Below, one piece after another: positions 47,546 through 56,631 of a stretch of DNA of 64,000 nt. The stretch's first letter is position 1; the number at the start of each line of letters is the position of its first letter. The stretch covers positions 1-64,000 of the forward strand of contig JAGDMU010000001.1 in NCBI GenBank assembly GCA_017860615.1, read 5' to 3'. Below the pieces are notes generated by a model, which worked only from the letters and a program-made list of their open reading frames with translations, searched no databases and was not told the DNA's origin. The translations under genes were made by a program, and so were the position numbers. This DNA is from Pseudomonadota bacterium. GTDB taxonomy: Bacteria > Campylobacterota > Campylobacteria > Campylobacterales > Sulfurospirillaceae.

Positions 47546-48299
47546 GATCGCCCTTTGTTAATGTCACGATTACTACTTCGCTGGGAGCATTAAAACGAAA
47601 GTCAAAACCCCAACTGCCATACCCTGTGGTGACAAAGATTTGCGTTTTGCCTTGTCGGTGTAAGCCTTTTATATAAGGCTGAAAAAGCCGTACGATGTAG
47701 CCAAAAGGGTAAATCTGCCCACCATGGGTATGGCCACTTAGTTGTAGATCAACCGAAAACTGTTGTGCAAAACGAATATCTTTGGGTTGGTGCGCGAGTA
47801 AGATGGACGGCAGTTTTGTGTTCAGTTGTGCAAAAAGCTCTTTTTCGTGACGCTTGATGCCAAAATACCTGCTAAACGCATCGCTAAGACCGATGAGTTG
47901 AAGCGACTCATCGCCTCGATTGAGCGTGATGATACGGTTATCTAAGAGGGTAAAGCCAAGTTTTGAAACCTCAGACGTAAGCTGTTTTCGTGTATAAGCA
48001 AGGTCATGGTTGCCGCTGACAAAATAGACAGGATGCTTGATGCGACTGAGTATTTCAAGGGGTTCTTTGATGTATTTAGCTCTTGCATCGAAAAGATCCC
48101 CCGTAAGAGCGACCATATCGATGTCACGTTCATTGATCTTTGTTACCAAGTTTTCAAGCGCATGTAAGGGCGTTTTAGCGTTTACATGTAAATCACTGAG
48201 ATGTACAATGGTAAAGTTTTCAAAAGAGGTTGGCAGGTTTTTGATGCCAATCCTCAGACTTTTGAAATTCAGCCTCACATACGCTTTTTCAAACATCAT
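47535..48299 (-). CDS. Calcineurin-like metallophosphoesterase, YkuE/UDP-hydrolase-like
   Basis: A 254-residue protein with all metal-binding motifs: HLSDLHVN near residue 33, ALTGDLFDA, VSGNHD and LSGHTHGGQ. The C-terminal TGYGSWGFDFRFNAPSEVVIVTL is typical of the membrane-associated YkuE-like group, which acts on phospholipid or nucleotide-sugar diphosphates. Substrate unknown. It lies 8 bases after the YceI gene. Confidence 0.88.
   Translation of the reverse strand: MMFEKAYVRLNFKSLRIGIKNLPTSFENFTIVHLSDLHVNAKTPLHALENLVTKINERDIDMVALTGDLFDARAKYIKEPLEILSRIKHPVYFVSGNHDLAYTRKQLTSEVSKLGFTLLDNRIITLNRGDESLQLIGLSDAFSRYFGIKRHEKELFAQLNTKLPSILLAHQPKDIRFAQQFSVDLQLSGHTHGGQIYPFGYIVRLFQPYIKGLHRQGKTQIFVTTGYGSWGFDFRFNAPSEVVIVTLTKGDHAD
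48181..48192. repeat. Palindrome TTTACATGTAAA, copy 2
   Basis: Exact copy, inside the phosphoesterase coding region. A near copy (TTTACATGTAAC) lies in the neighbouring YceI gene at 48573-48584. Confidence 0.8.
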
Positions 48300-48307
48300 T
48301 GACTCTT

Positions 48308-48847
48308 TTATTTTTTTGCTAAAGCTAGGTCGTAAGAGATGGCAACTTCATCACGTACACTTAAAAAAAGTAAGGTTGGTGGCTCGATGCCAAAGTCTGT
48401 CATTTTGATGCTAAAGCCACCTTTGAGTTTTAGAAGATCGTTTTGCTCTGTAATATCAGCTTTTGTGTCAATCTCTTTGATCTGTTTGTTGAGGGAGAGT
48501 ACGCCTAGAAGATGGTAGCCATCCGCCTCTTTTTTGACCTCTTTCAGCGTAAACGTCGTGATGGGATGTTCTTTTACATGTAACGTTTCGTGCATGTGTT
48601 CATCACGCTTTTCATTCTCGCTTTTAAGGTTTATAAGCTCCATTGAGATATCACCCTTAAGCGATTCTAGCGTTTCGTTCATAGTGAGTTTGGTTGTAAT
48701 GTGGCTGCATTTTGGTGCAATGTTGCTGTCGCCTAAAATCTCTGTTTGGGCCCCAATAAAACCCTCTTTATAATTAACCTCACGAGCGAAAGAGGCACTG
48801 GTAAGAAGGGAGGTTGCAAGAACGGCTAACGCGATTTTACTGAACAT
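48308..48847 (-). CDS. YceI-family periplasmic protein
   Basis: A 179-residue secreted protein: signal peptide to about residue 19 (TSASFA), then a lipocalin-like YceI domain. Family members bind polyisoprenoids or other long-chain lipids in the periplasm. Typical segments are the strand pattern around KGDISMELINLKSEN, HETLHVKEHPITTFTL and GVLSLNKQIKEID. The ATG at 48847 follows AAAAAAGGATCAACA and overlaps the preceding gene by 11 bases. Confidence 0.88.
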   Translation of the reverse strand: MFSKIALAVLATSLLTSASFAREVNYKEGFIGAQTEILGDSNIAPKCSHITTKLTMNETLESLKGDISMELINLKSENEKRDEHMHETLHVKEHPITTFTLKEVKKEADGYHLLGVLSLNKQIKEIDTKADITEQNDLLKLKGGFSIKMTDFGIEPPTLLFLSVRDEVAISYDLALAKK

Positions 48848-49838
48848 TGTTGATCCTTTTTTGAGAAGTTTGATAAATAAAACTATAAAATTCGGTACAT
48901 AAAAGCACACAAATCATCATAACACCCACATAGGTGTAGCCTCCTAGCGCACTCATAAGTCCGCCACCACCTGCGATCCAGCCTGTAAAGACCATAATCA
49001 TGCCAAGCAATCTAAGATTGCCTAGTTTTGAGAGTCGTTTCATAATGATAAAGTTGTAGTATGAGATGACAAAAGGGTAAATCATACTTAAAAGCACTGC
49101 TTCACGCGCGGCGTAGAGCATGTAACTGAGTGCAAATAAAAGAGCGATGATAAACGAGTGATGCTCCCTAAGTGTGTCACGAACCAGATACGCCACCCCC
49201 ATTCCCACGAGGTGAAACATCAAAATGATGTGCCATGTCTCCGCCCTCCAAATAGAGATGTCAGAACTTCGTGACAGTGTTTCAAAAAGATTGGCATCTA
49301 AAAATGCCCAAACCGCCATCGCTAAAACTGCATAGATACTCAGGCTTTCAGGCTCAATTTCTACGTCAAGATTTGGCAAACGGTGGATAAAAAAGCTACA
49401 TGTAAACGCAATAAGTGAGAGTGCAATGGCAAGATTGCCCCGCAAAATGGGATCATACGTAAAGAGTGCCGTAGCAAGGGCATAGGTAACCCCAAGGGCT
49501 ATGGCGATTTCTGTGTAGCGACCTTTGGTAAATTTAATGAGCAGTGGTGCGCTCATGCCAAGGCTGATGCCAAGAGCGCCCAAAACCACAAGGTTCAAAG
49601 AGGGGTAAAAGAGCGAACAGAGTGCTTGAAGCCCTACAAAAAAGATGATCTTTTTCTGATCGGTATTCAGCCAGCCAAATGAACGATACACCAGTAAACT
49701 TCCCAGAATGCCACCGAGTGGAAGGGTAAAGAAGGCGTGGATGTCTGAGTGAAACACTTCAATAATTCCTGTTTGTGCGATGAGCAAATAGTAACAAAAC
49801 TCACTCGCGACAAAGAGTGTAAAAAGGGCATTAAACAT
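48837..49838 (-). CDS. Polytopic membrane protein, function unknown
   Basis: A 333-residue inner-membrane protein with about 10 helices and an arrangement resembling a short major-facilitator protein, though I recognise no family signature. Histidines sit at helix ends (HSDIHAFF, ETWHIILMFH, REHHSFI). ATG at 49838 follows GAAAGGAGGCTTT, and the gene overlaps its neighbours by 8 and 11 bases, so it is firmly within the operon. It may assist the heme-copper-like protein encoded just before it, but that is inference. Confidence 0.7.
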   Translation of the reverse strand: MFNALFTLFVASEFCYYLLIAQTGIIEVFHSDIHAFFTLPLGGILGSLLVYRSFGWLNTDQKKIIFFVGLQALCSLFYPSLNLVVLGALGISLGMSAPLLIKFTKGRYTEIAIALGVTYALATALFTYDPILRGNLAIALSLIAFTCSFFIHRLPNLDVEIEPESLSIYAVLAMAVWAFLDANLFETLSRSSDISIWRAETWHIILMFHLVGMGVAYLVRDTLREHHSFIIALLFALSYMLYAAREAVLLSMIYPFVISYYNFIIMKRLSKLGNLRLLGMIMVFTGWIAGGGGLMSALGGYTYVGVMMICVLLCTEFYSFIYQTSQKRINNVQ

Positions 49839-51408
49839 AAAGCCTCCTTTCAAATTTTGATGCAAACATAACATAAACAGATGCAAAGACGAGGTCATAC
49901 ACAGCGATGAGCATCGCTTCAATGCCCAATTGATGGGAAAGATAAAGCGATAAAAACATAGCTGAAACGGCGATGCGGTTAAATGCGCTTATTTTGGCGA
50001 GGATGAGCGCATTGGAGGGTTGTAGCAAACCAAAGAGGTGAATGATGCCCGTTGTTGTCATAAATGCAAAGACGATGTACTCGTACTTTCCTTCAAATCC
50101 AAATCCCAAAAGTGGGTAAAGTGTTGCGGCAAAAACAAATAAAAAGATACCACCAAGAGCATCAGAAAGAAAGCCCGTAAGATGGTAGAGTCTTAGCGCA
50201 TCAAGTTTTTCCACACCAAGCCCTAACTGCGGATAGAAAAAGCCGATGGTCACGAGAATGATGAACAAACCACACAGCATTCGAATCGTCCACAAAAGGT
50301 TGATGTCCGCTTGCATAAAGCCCGCTTCCATCATGCCAGCTATAGAAAGCGCAATGAGCATGAGCGTAAAGCCTAGTGTGTAAAAGAAGCTAAAAGCTTT
50401 TTGGTTGAGCTTTGTAAGATACGGTGAAACAACAGCCATTGCCATAAAAAAGATGTTAACACCCATCGCGATGTGTGCGTGTGCCACAACAAGGTCATTG
50501 CGGTGAAATAGCCAGCGAATGGAAGGGATAAACAAAATATTTCCCTCGATGTCCACAAATAAAAATGAATAGACAGCGATGATGAGGAAAGGATTGTTTT
50601 TAAACGTGATCTTCGCATCACTGAGCCATTTAATCAAAAGAGGCACATAACAAAGGGTAAGGTACTGGAAAAACCACTCTTGGTTGTAGCTAAGATCATC
50701 TATAAAAATGCGGTGTGCAACCGAAGCGATGTACCCCACAAGAGGGATAATCCACATAGCAAGGTACTTCGCCACAAACGTCTCTTTGGCATGGAGTTTG
50801 ATAAGCAGGTAAAAGAGTGGAATAAGCGTATAACTCATACCCAGTGTATTGTCTCCATGCGGTCCTACGATGGTTTTTTCCACTTGTCCGATAACGGGGT
50901 TCATAAGTACCAAAAGCGCGATAGGCGAAGCGATGACAAGGTATAAAGAGACTTTGATCCAGAGCGGAATGACCTTGTACTCTTTGATGTAGTCATACAG
51001 CGCTAAGATGTAAAAAACACCTGAAAAGGCGAGAATGAAGTTGAGTTCATACGCAAAGTCATAAAAGACTAGCCCACGGTGAACGCCCATCAAAAGGCTA
51101 ATGGTCATAAAGACTAAAAAGATGCACCAGAGCGTAAAGTAGGTTTTTAGTTTTTCAAGCCCTTTTTCGCTGTGGATGTTCTCTTTTTCCATCAAAACAA
51201 ACGGTAAAAAAGAGAGCATTAACGGCACAAAGCCATAGAGCATCAACGAGACATGCACACTTCTAGCATTGACCGCTGAGAGTGTAGAGGAGGGCAGAAA
51301 GTGTCCCAAAAGATTGAGCGAATACTCGAACCCAAATGCCAAGCCAAGCACTAAAAAGAGTGCGCTTATCGCAAAAGCTTTTTGTATAAAACTAGAGAAT
51401 TTTTCCAT
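49831..51408 (-). CDS. Heme-copper oxidase subunit I-like membrane protein, atypical
   Basis: A 525-residue protein with about 12-14 helices. Compared by eye with CcoN and NorB, heme ligands are kept: His52 in NARSVHVSLMLYGF, and His310 and His312 in VVAHAH, with a further His302 at the same spacing as in NorB. Of the three copper or iron ligands, His184 (GPHGDN) and His232 (VAHRIF) fit, but the second His of the usual HH pair is Arg233. So heme binding looks likely, while oxygen or NO reduction is in doubt. No cytochrome c subunit is nearby. Start follows GAGGTAAAAG. Confidence 0.7.
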   Translation of the reverse strand: MEKFSSFIQKAFAISALFLVLGLAFGFEYSLNLLGHFLPSSTLSAVNARSVHVSLMLYGFVPLMLSFLPFVLMEKENIHSEKGLEKLKTYFTLWCIFLVFMTISLLMGVHRGLVFYDFAYELNFILAFSGVFYILALYDYIKEYKVIPLWIKVSLYLVIASPIALLVLMNPVIGQVEKTIVGPHGDNTLGMSYTLIPLFYLLIKLHAKETFVAKYLAMWIIPLVGYIASVAHRIFIDDLSYNQEWFFQYLTLCYVPLLIKWLSDAKITFKNNPFLIIAVYSFLFVDIEGNILFIPSIRWLFHRNDLVVAHAHIAMGVNIFFMAMAVVSPYLTKLNQKAFSFFYTLGFTLMLIALSIAGMMEAGFMQADINLLWTIRMLCGLFIILVTIGFFYPQLGLGVEKLDALRLYHLTGFLSDALGGIFLFVFAATLYPLLGFGFEGKYEYIVFAFMTTTGIIHLFGLLQPSNALILAKISAFNRIAVSAMFLSLYLSHQLGIEAMLIAVYDLVFASVYVMFASKFERRLYV

Positions 51409-52018
51409 CTTTTACCTCGATAATTTTGTCTGCATACTCGGACACCTTTCGGTCATGTGTCGCGATGATAATGGTTGTGCCACTTTTGGAGAGCGTTTTG
51501 AAAAGCTCATAGATATTTTGCGAATTGTGTGAGTCTAGGTTACCTGTTGGCTCATCGGCGAAGAGAATTTTGGGTGAGTTCACCAATGCCCTGACAATGG
51601 CGGCACGTTGGCGTTGACCGCCAGAAATCTCATCGGGGTATTTGTCTTTGATGGCTTCGATGCCACATTGTTTAAAGAGTGTGTCGATGTAGGTGCTTTT
51701 TTTGTTAATGGCAGCAAGCTTGATGTTCTCTAAAATCGTTAAATATCCGATGAGGTAGTGAAACTGGAAGATAAACCCCACCTCTTTTTGACGAAACGCA
51801 TCGATGTCTTTGATAAGTGTGTACGCCTTGCCCTCGAAAAAGAGTTCGCCATGACTTGGGCGTAACAGTGAAGAAAGGATAGAGAGTAGGGTGGATTTAC
51901 CACTGCCACTTTCTCCCACAATAGCGATAAAGTCGCCACGTCTGGCTTCAAAGTTGACGTTATCTAGGGCTAGGTCATTTTTGTAGTAGTGTGTAATGCC
52001 GCCAGCTTGAAGTATCAT
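51392..52018 (-). CDS. ABC transporter ATPase, LolD/MacB type
   Basis: A 208-residue ATPase with Walker A GESGSGKSTLLSILS, Q-loop FIFQFHYLIGYLTILENI, signature ISGGQRQRAAIVRAL and Walker B ILFADEPTGNLDS. The pattern is that of LolD/MacB/FtsE ATPases that pull on the envelope rather than move solutes through the membrane. It overlaps the permease gene by 4 bases and the oxidase-like gene by 17. Confidence 0.92.
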   Translation of the reverse strand: MILQAGGITHYYKNDLALDNVNFEARRGDFIAIVGESGSGKSTLLSILSSLLRPSHGELFFEGKAYTLIKDIDAFRQKEVGFIFQFHYLIGYLTILENIKLAAINKKSTYIDTLFKQCGIEAIKDKYPDEISGGQRQRAAIVRALVNSPKILFADEPTGNLDSHNSQNIYELFKTLSKSGTTIIIATHDRKVSEYADKIIEVKDGKIL

Positions 52019-53097
52019 AGCGCACCCCTTTGAATAAGGATGATCGGGTCGATCTTTGATGCGCTATACGCTGGAAGAAGTGCGCCTAAAAGTGCCATAA
52101 ATAGAGAGAAGCAAAAAACAGAAATGATAGTTTCTAAACTCAGCTCTCCATTCACATAGCCTTGAAACTTCTCGATGTGTGCGATCATAAACAGAAGCGC
52201 TTTAGAGAAGAGCAGTGCTGAGATAAAGCCAACGCACGTGATAACAAACGTCTCACCAACGACCATCGTTATGATGAAATTCGACGATTTACCAATGGCT
52301 CTTAAAATGCCAAACTCGCTTCTTCGCTCATTGATCGTAATGCTAATGAGGCTCGCAATCCCAAGCAGTCCCATCAAAAAAGCCACGGCACTAATGACAT
52401 TGGATGAGGTTTCGATGATCTTGAATTGATTGTAATTGTCCACAAACTCATGCGTGGTTTTGGCTTCAATGTCTAAGCTTAACGCGTTGATGTTTTCAAT
52501 AAGTGTGTTGGCTTCATGTCCTCGCTCCATACTCACAAGCAAGATAGACGCTTCTTTGTTAAAGATGGCACTCGCATCCTCACGGTTTAAAACAGCACCA
52601 CCGTCTTCAAAGCCCACGCCGTTTTCAAAGATGCCTGAAACGCTGAACGTTTTGTTTGAAATAGAGACAAATTTGGGTGCATGAAGTCTTGCATTGATAT
52701 TTTTACCAAGAATGACTTCGCCCTTTTTTGGGTAAGCTCCTTCAGTAAGAGTGTAGGTTTTAAAGCGGTTTTCACTGACACCATAGATCGCTGCGATGGG
52801 TAGGTCGTTAATCGGGGAAGCCCCTAAAATGAGCGCATAGACCTCTTTAACCCCTGAGATAGTTTTGATTTTATCTGCGAGTGAGACGTTGACATCGCTG
52901 AAAAAGGTATCGGCGATTTTGGCTTGTGTGACGATGATGTCACCCTCGGTTTTAAGCATCGTGGAGTACATACCGATGATGCCCCGTGAAATCGACGTTA
53001 TCATAAAGATAGCCGTGATAGCAACGGTGATGCTTGTGTAAATAAGAAATGTTTTAAAGCGATTACGATTCAGCGCTTTGAAAAAAAGTCCAATCAA
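52015..53097 (-). CDS. ABC transporter permease, MacB/LolC (FtsX-like) family
   Basis: A 360-residue permease: first helix at about 17-40, a periplasmic MacB core domain to about 235, then three helices (SAVAFLMGLLGIASLISI, a middle one, and MALLGALLPAYSASKIDPI at the end). ERRSEFGILRAIGKS is the coupling motif. Such pumps extrude lipoproteins, peptides or siderophores. I chose the TTG at 53097 because AAGGA lies 6 bases ahead and the longer ORF to 53220 adds a non-homologous stretch. First gene of the operon. Confidence 0.85.
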   Translation of the reverse strand: MIGLFFKALNRNRFKTFLIYTSITVAITAIFMITSISRGIIGMYSTMLKTEGDIIVTQAKIADTFFSDVNVSLADKIKTISGVKEVYALILGASPINDLPIAAIYGVSENRFKTYTLTEGAYPKKGEVILGKNINARLHAPKFVSISNKTFSVSGIFENGVGFEDGGAVLNREDASAIFNKEASILLVSMERGHEANTLIENINALSLDIEAKTTHEFVDNYNQFKIIETSSNVISAVAFLMGLLGIASLISITINERRSEFGILRAIGKSSNFIITMVVGETFVITCVGFISALLFSKALLFMIAHIEKFQGYVNGELSLETIISVFCFSLFMALLGALLPAYSASKIDPIILIQRGAL

Positions 53098-53166
53098 GAA
53101 AATTCCTTGCGAGTAATAATTTAATGACAATTTTAGAAAACAAAGATGAACTGAGTATGAATTTTG

Positions 53167-53178
53167 TTTACATGTAAA
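53167..53178. repeat. Palindrome TTTACATGTAAA, copy 3
   Basis: Exact copy in the divergent spacer between the ABC permease and exonuclease genes, about 70 bases before the permease start, where an operator could sit. Confidence 0.8.
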
Positions 53179-53235
53179 ACATTTGAAAGCAAGATTGACG
53201 TACAATGAGATGATAATCACGCACGAAGGCGCGCC

Positions 53236-54123
53236 ATGAAAATAATAGTTTTAGACACCGAAACCACAGGCATGATGGAAAAAGACCGCATCTGTCAGCT
53301 GAGTTACTTAGTGTTAAACGAAGAGTTTGAGATTGAGGAGATTCATAACGATCTGTGTATGCCGCCACTTCCTATCGCATTTGAGGCAATGGCGATTCAC
53401 CACATCACCCCTGAAATGGTTGAAGGTGAACCAAGTTGCGTGCAAACCAAAGCCTATAAAAGGCTGTGCGAGCTCAACATACCGACCAACATCCTTGTCA
53501 TTCAAAATGCCGCGTTTGACCTTGGAATGCTTGCCAAAGAGGGCTTTACCTCGCAGATGAATCTCATCGACACCTTTCGCATTTTACGCGCCTACTATCC
53601 TCTTGATGGCTCTTCCTTTAGTTTGCAATACAAACGCTACCAATGGGGACTTTACAAAGAAGAAGAGGGTGTAGCTAAAAAGCTTGGCATCACCATCAAC
53701 GCGCATGATGCACTAAGCGATGTCATCGTGCTTAAACACCTCTTTGAAAGGCTCTGCGAAGAGCACTCCATGCCAAAGATGATACTCTTGTGCTCCGAGC
53801 CCATCGTGCTAAGTCACATTCCTTACGGAAAAAACAAAGGCAAAAAGTTTGTCGATGTTGCCCACACGGATCGCCAAGACCTCCACTATATGCTAAACGC
53901 CAACGGACTAGATGCAGATGTAAAAGCCTCCATACTCCACGCCCTCGAAGCCACCAAAGAGAACGTCACTTTGACTATCGGCTTTGGCAAATACGCAGGC
54001 AAAACACCTCTTGAGGTTTTAGAAATAGATCGTAATTATCTTTTATGGATGGTCAATAAGATGGATAACCTCAATGCTGAGTTAAAAGAGGCAATAGAGA
54101 AGGTTTTGGTTTCGTATCCGTAG
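53236..54123 (+). CDS. DnaQ-type 3'-5' exonuclease with duplicated C-terminal module
   Basis: A 295-residue protein. The exonuclease domain (about 1-178) has all acidic motifs: VLDTETTGM, NAAFDLGML and NAHDALSDVIVL. The remaining 110 residues are two copies of an ExoX C-terminal or DUF3820-like module, IPYGKNKGKKFVDVA with DLHYMLN and IGFGKYAGKTPLEVL with YLLWMVN. Such modules are usually single. It probably trims DNA in repair. It starts a divergent region after the seven-gene operon. Confidence 0.87.
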   Translation: MKIIVLDTETTGMMEKDRICQLSYLVLNEEFEIEEIHNDLCMPPLPIAFEAMAIHHITPEMVEGEPSCVQTKAYKRLCELNIPTNILVIQNAAFDLGMLAKEGFTSQMNLIDTFRILRAYYPLDGSSFSLQYKRYQWGLYKEEEGVAKKLGITINAHDALSDVIVLKHLFERLCEEHSMPKMILLCSEPIVLSHIPYGKNKGKKFVDVAHTDRQDLHYMLNANGLDADVKASILHALEATKENVTLTIGFGKYAGKTPLEVLEIDRNYLLWMVNKMDNLNAELKEAIEKVLVSYP

Positions 54124-54246
54124 GTTTATATGTAAAGCTATTTTGCAATTAAATATAGTTGGAGTATTAGAGTTTAAAGTTTAGCCAGACTCTTTTTTTC
54201 TCTGGCTTGAATGATTGAAAAATAAAAATAGTGGAATGGATTTGTT

Positions 54247-55257
54247 ATGACGGTAACCTATGAAGAACTTTCAAAATTAAAATATTTTAGTTTTACAAAA
54301 GAAGATTTGAGAGATAGATTTGTTCCTTTGTTTGTTATTTATGATGATGAATGGAAAATGTATGCTAATACAGAAAAAGGGTTAATCCCTCTAAAAGTTG
54401 TAGATATGGCAGATGGATTTTATATCTCTCAAAAACCTGTTAGACAGGCGGATTTAAAATTAGAATTTTTCAATATGATGCTAAGAAAAAATAATTTTAA
54501 AGAAAATTGGGAGACCATAAAACACATATACGATGATATGTATAATTTATCTGCGAGTATAGAAAAAATAAATTTTTTTAGTGAACTATACAGTCAAAAA
54601 GACCATTTAAGACTGTGTAAATATGCTTCTGTGGAGCTAGAAACTATCTTTCAAAACAGTAGAGCTATTTTTGAAAATCTTCAAAAAATTCAAAATTATT
54701 TGATGAAAAATACTGTTTCTGCAAATAAAGATGGAGATAACTTTTTTACAGAAAACTTAGTACAGTTTGGAACTGGAGAAAATAAAAAAAATAAAAAAAC
54801 ATTAACAGTCCAAGAATATCAAGAAAAATATAAAATACCTGAACTATTAGCGAAGTTTTATGTAAATTTTCAAGATTTTTTCTTTTTTATTCTTGAGAAT
54901 AGAAATGATATTTTTCATAGTAGACAATCTTTTACTCTTTTTTTAGGAGAAGAAGGATTTTCAATTTCTTTAAATGAATATAATTTAAAAGATTTACATT
55001 TTTGGGATGAAAAAAATACTTTAAAAAATGACTTAGGTTCTGTTAAAGCATTAATCGCATATATTACATTAAATACGATTTATGCATTAGAAGAATATGC
55101 CAAAACAATAAGTTTGATAATAAAACTTCCTGATGATATATTGATAGATTGTCATATATTCGTGAGAAGCCAGTTTAATGAAACATTGAAAGATTTACCT
55201 ACTTATGTAGATGAAAATGCTTGGAATAAAAAAGAACAGAATGAGAGAATGGGCTAA
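54247..55257 (+). CDS. AT-rich orphan protein with HEPN-like motif
   Basis: A 336-residue protein of no known family. It is strongly AT-rich with long A and T runs, unlike its neighbours, which suggests recent transfer. The protein is rich in Lys, Asn, Phe and Ile and mostly helical. R219-N-D-I-F-H224 within ILENRNDIFHSRQSF fits the Rx4H motif of HEPN ribonucleases, which are common in defence and toxin systems. No antitoxin or helper gene lies beside it. The HEPN reading is tentative. Confidence 0.6.
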   Translation: MTVTYEELSKLKYFSFTKEDLRDRFVPLFVIYDDEWKMYANTEKGLIPLKVVDMADGFYISQKPVRQADLKLEFFNMMLRKNNFKENWETIKHIYDDMYNLSASIEKINFFSELYSQKDHLRLCKYASVELETIFQNSRAIFENLQKIQNYLMKNTVSANKDGDNFFTENLVQFGTGENKKNKKTLTVQEYQEKYKIPELLAKFYVNFQDFFFFILENRNDIFHSRQSFTLFLGEEGFSISLNEYNLKDLHFWDEKNTLKNDLGSVKALIAYITLNTIYALEEYAKTISLIIKLPDDILIDCHIFVRSQFNETLKDLPTYVDENAWNKKEQNERMG

Positions 55258-55312
55258 CCTTTTAACTTTTAAAATCCCTTTCAAACACATTCACAAACTG
55301 CTCAAAAATGCC

Positions 55313-55324
55313 TTTACATGTAAA
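55313..55324. repeat. Palindrome TTTACATGTAAA, copy 4
   Basis: Exact copy in the 220-base spacer after the AT-rich orphan gene. The rest of this spacer shows no gene. Confidence 0.8.
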
Positions 55325-55479
55325 GCCATTCTCCCTCACACAAAATTAAAATAGTGTCATAAATAACCACGATAGAAAAGGTTTTGTAGCATATTTGTTC
55401 AGAGGCTATGTAGAGCTTTTCTTTTAAGTTTGGTTGTGTTAGCATGAATGCAATGTTCCTTTATGGGAGGATCAAACTG

Positions 55480-56631
55480 ATGATTAAGCATATTGAACTA
55501 TCATTGCGTAAATGCGTTGCTCCCGAGTTTGTGTTTGGTGTAGATGCTCGAAAAATGGCAGGAAAATATGCCAAAAATTTAGGTATAAAAAAGGTTTTAA
55601 TCGTTACCGATCCAGGAGTGATTCGCGCTGGTTGGGTTGAAGATGTTACGAAAGCATTGGAAGCGGAAAATATTTACTCTATACTCTTTGATGATGTCGT
55701 CCCCAATCCAAGAGATACCAACGTTTTAGCAGGTGTGAAGCTTTACCGTGAGCACAAATGCGATGGCATTGTGACCATTGGTGGTGGAAGTCCTATGGAT
55801 TGTGCTAAAGGCATTGGAATTGTTGTTGCCAACATGGGTGATGTCTTAGCCTATGAAGGTGTCGATAAAATTCGCTACCCTTTGCCACCACTTATTTGTA
55901 TTCCTACAACGGCAGGAACGGCAGCAGATGTTTCTCAATTTGCCATTATTAACGATATCAAACGGCATGTGAAGATTGCTATTATTAGTAAGTCTATCGT
56001 GCCAGATGTCTCATTGATTGACCCTGAAACAACGATGAGTATGGATAAAGAGCTCACCATCAACACAGGGCTTGATGCGCTGACCCATGCTTTTGAGGCG
56101 TATGTTTCCAATGCCAACTCTGCGATTACCGATTTGTACTCTTTGGAAGCGATTGCACTTTTAGGCAAAAATTTACCCCGTGTTGTGGAACAGCCTTTTG
56201 ATATACAAGCGCGTGCTTCAGTAATGATGGCAAGTCTTCTTGCAGGTCTTGCTTTTTCCAATGCTTCGCTTGGGGTTATTCATGCCATGGCGCACTCTTT
56301 GGGGGGATGGCTTGATTTACCGCATGGGCTTTGCAACGCGATTTTACTGGATTCTGCGGTTGCGTATAACTTTGCCCATGCAAAAGAGCGGTATCAGACG
56401 ATTGCCTCGCATATGGGGCTGAGAGGAACTCTTACTTGCGATGAGATGGTGCATACTATTCATGAGTTTAAACTCTCTCTAGGATTGACACAGCGTTTAG
56501 GTGCTTTGGGCGTTAGCCGTGAGATCATTCCCCATCTTGCTTCGATGGCACTGCAAGATGCGTGTATCGTTACCAACCCTATTATGCCAAGCCAGCACGA
56601 TGTTGAGGAGATTTTGATCCATGCCTTATGA
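55480..56631 (+). CDS. Iron-containing alcohol dehydrogenase, ErcA-like
   Basis: A 383-residue group III dehydrogenase. Seen: VLIVTDPGVI, GGGSPMDCAKG (nucleotide loop), IPTTAGTAADVSQF, and metal ligands in GLDALTHAFEAY, VIHAMAHSLGG and LPHGLCNAIL. The N-terminal LRKCVAPEFVFGVDARKMAGKY resembles ErcA, an alcohol-dehydrogenase-like protein that works in signal transduction in Pseudomonas and is encoded beside PAS sensors. Here it overlaps a PAS-GGDEF-EAL gene by 11 bases, which fits. ATG at 55480 follows GGGAGGATCAAACTG; two upstream in-frame ATGs are weaker. Confidence 0.85.
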   Translation: MIKHIELSLRKCVAPEFVFGVDARKMAGKYAKNLGIKKVLIVTDPGVIRAGWVEDVTKALEAENIYSILFDDVVPNPRDTNVLAGVKLYREHKCDGIVTIGGGSPMDCAKGIGIVVANMGDVLAYEGVDKIRYPLPPLICIPTTAGTAADVSQFAIINDIKRHVKIAIISKSIVPDVSLIDPETTMSMDKELTINTGLDALTHAFEAYVSNANSAITDLYSLEAIALLGKNLPRVVEQPFDIQARASVMMASLLAGLAFSNASLGVIHAMAHSLGGWLDLPHGLCNAILLDSAVAYNFAHAKERYQTIASHMGLRGTLTCDEMVHTIHEFKLSLGLTQRLGALGVSREIIPHLASMALQDACIVTNPIMPSQHDVEEILIHAL

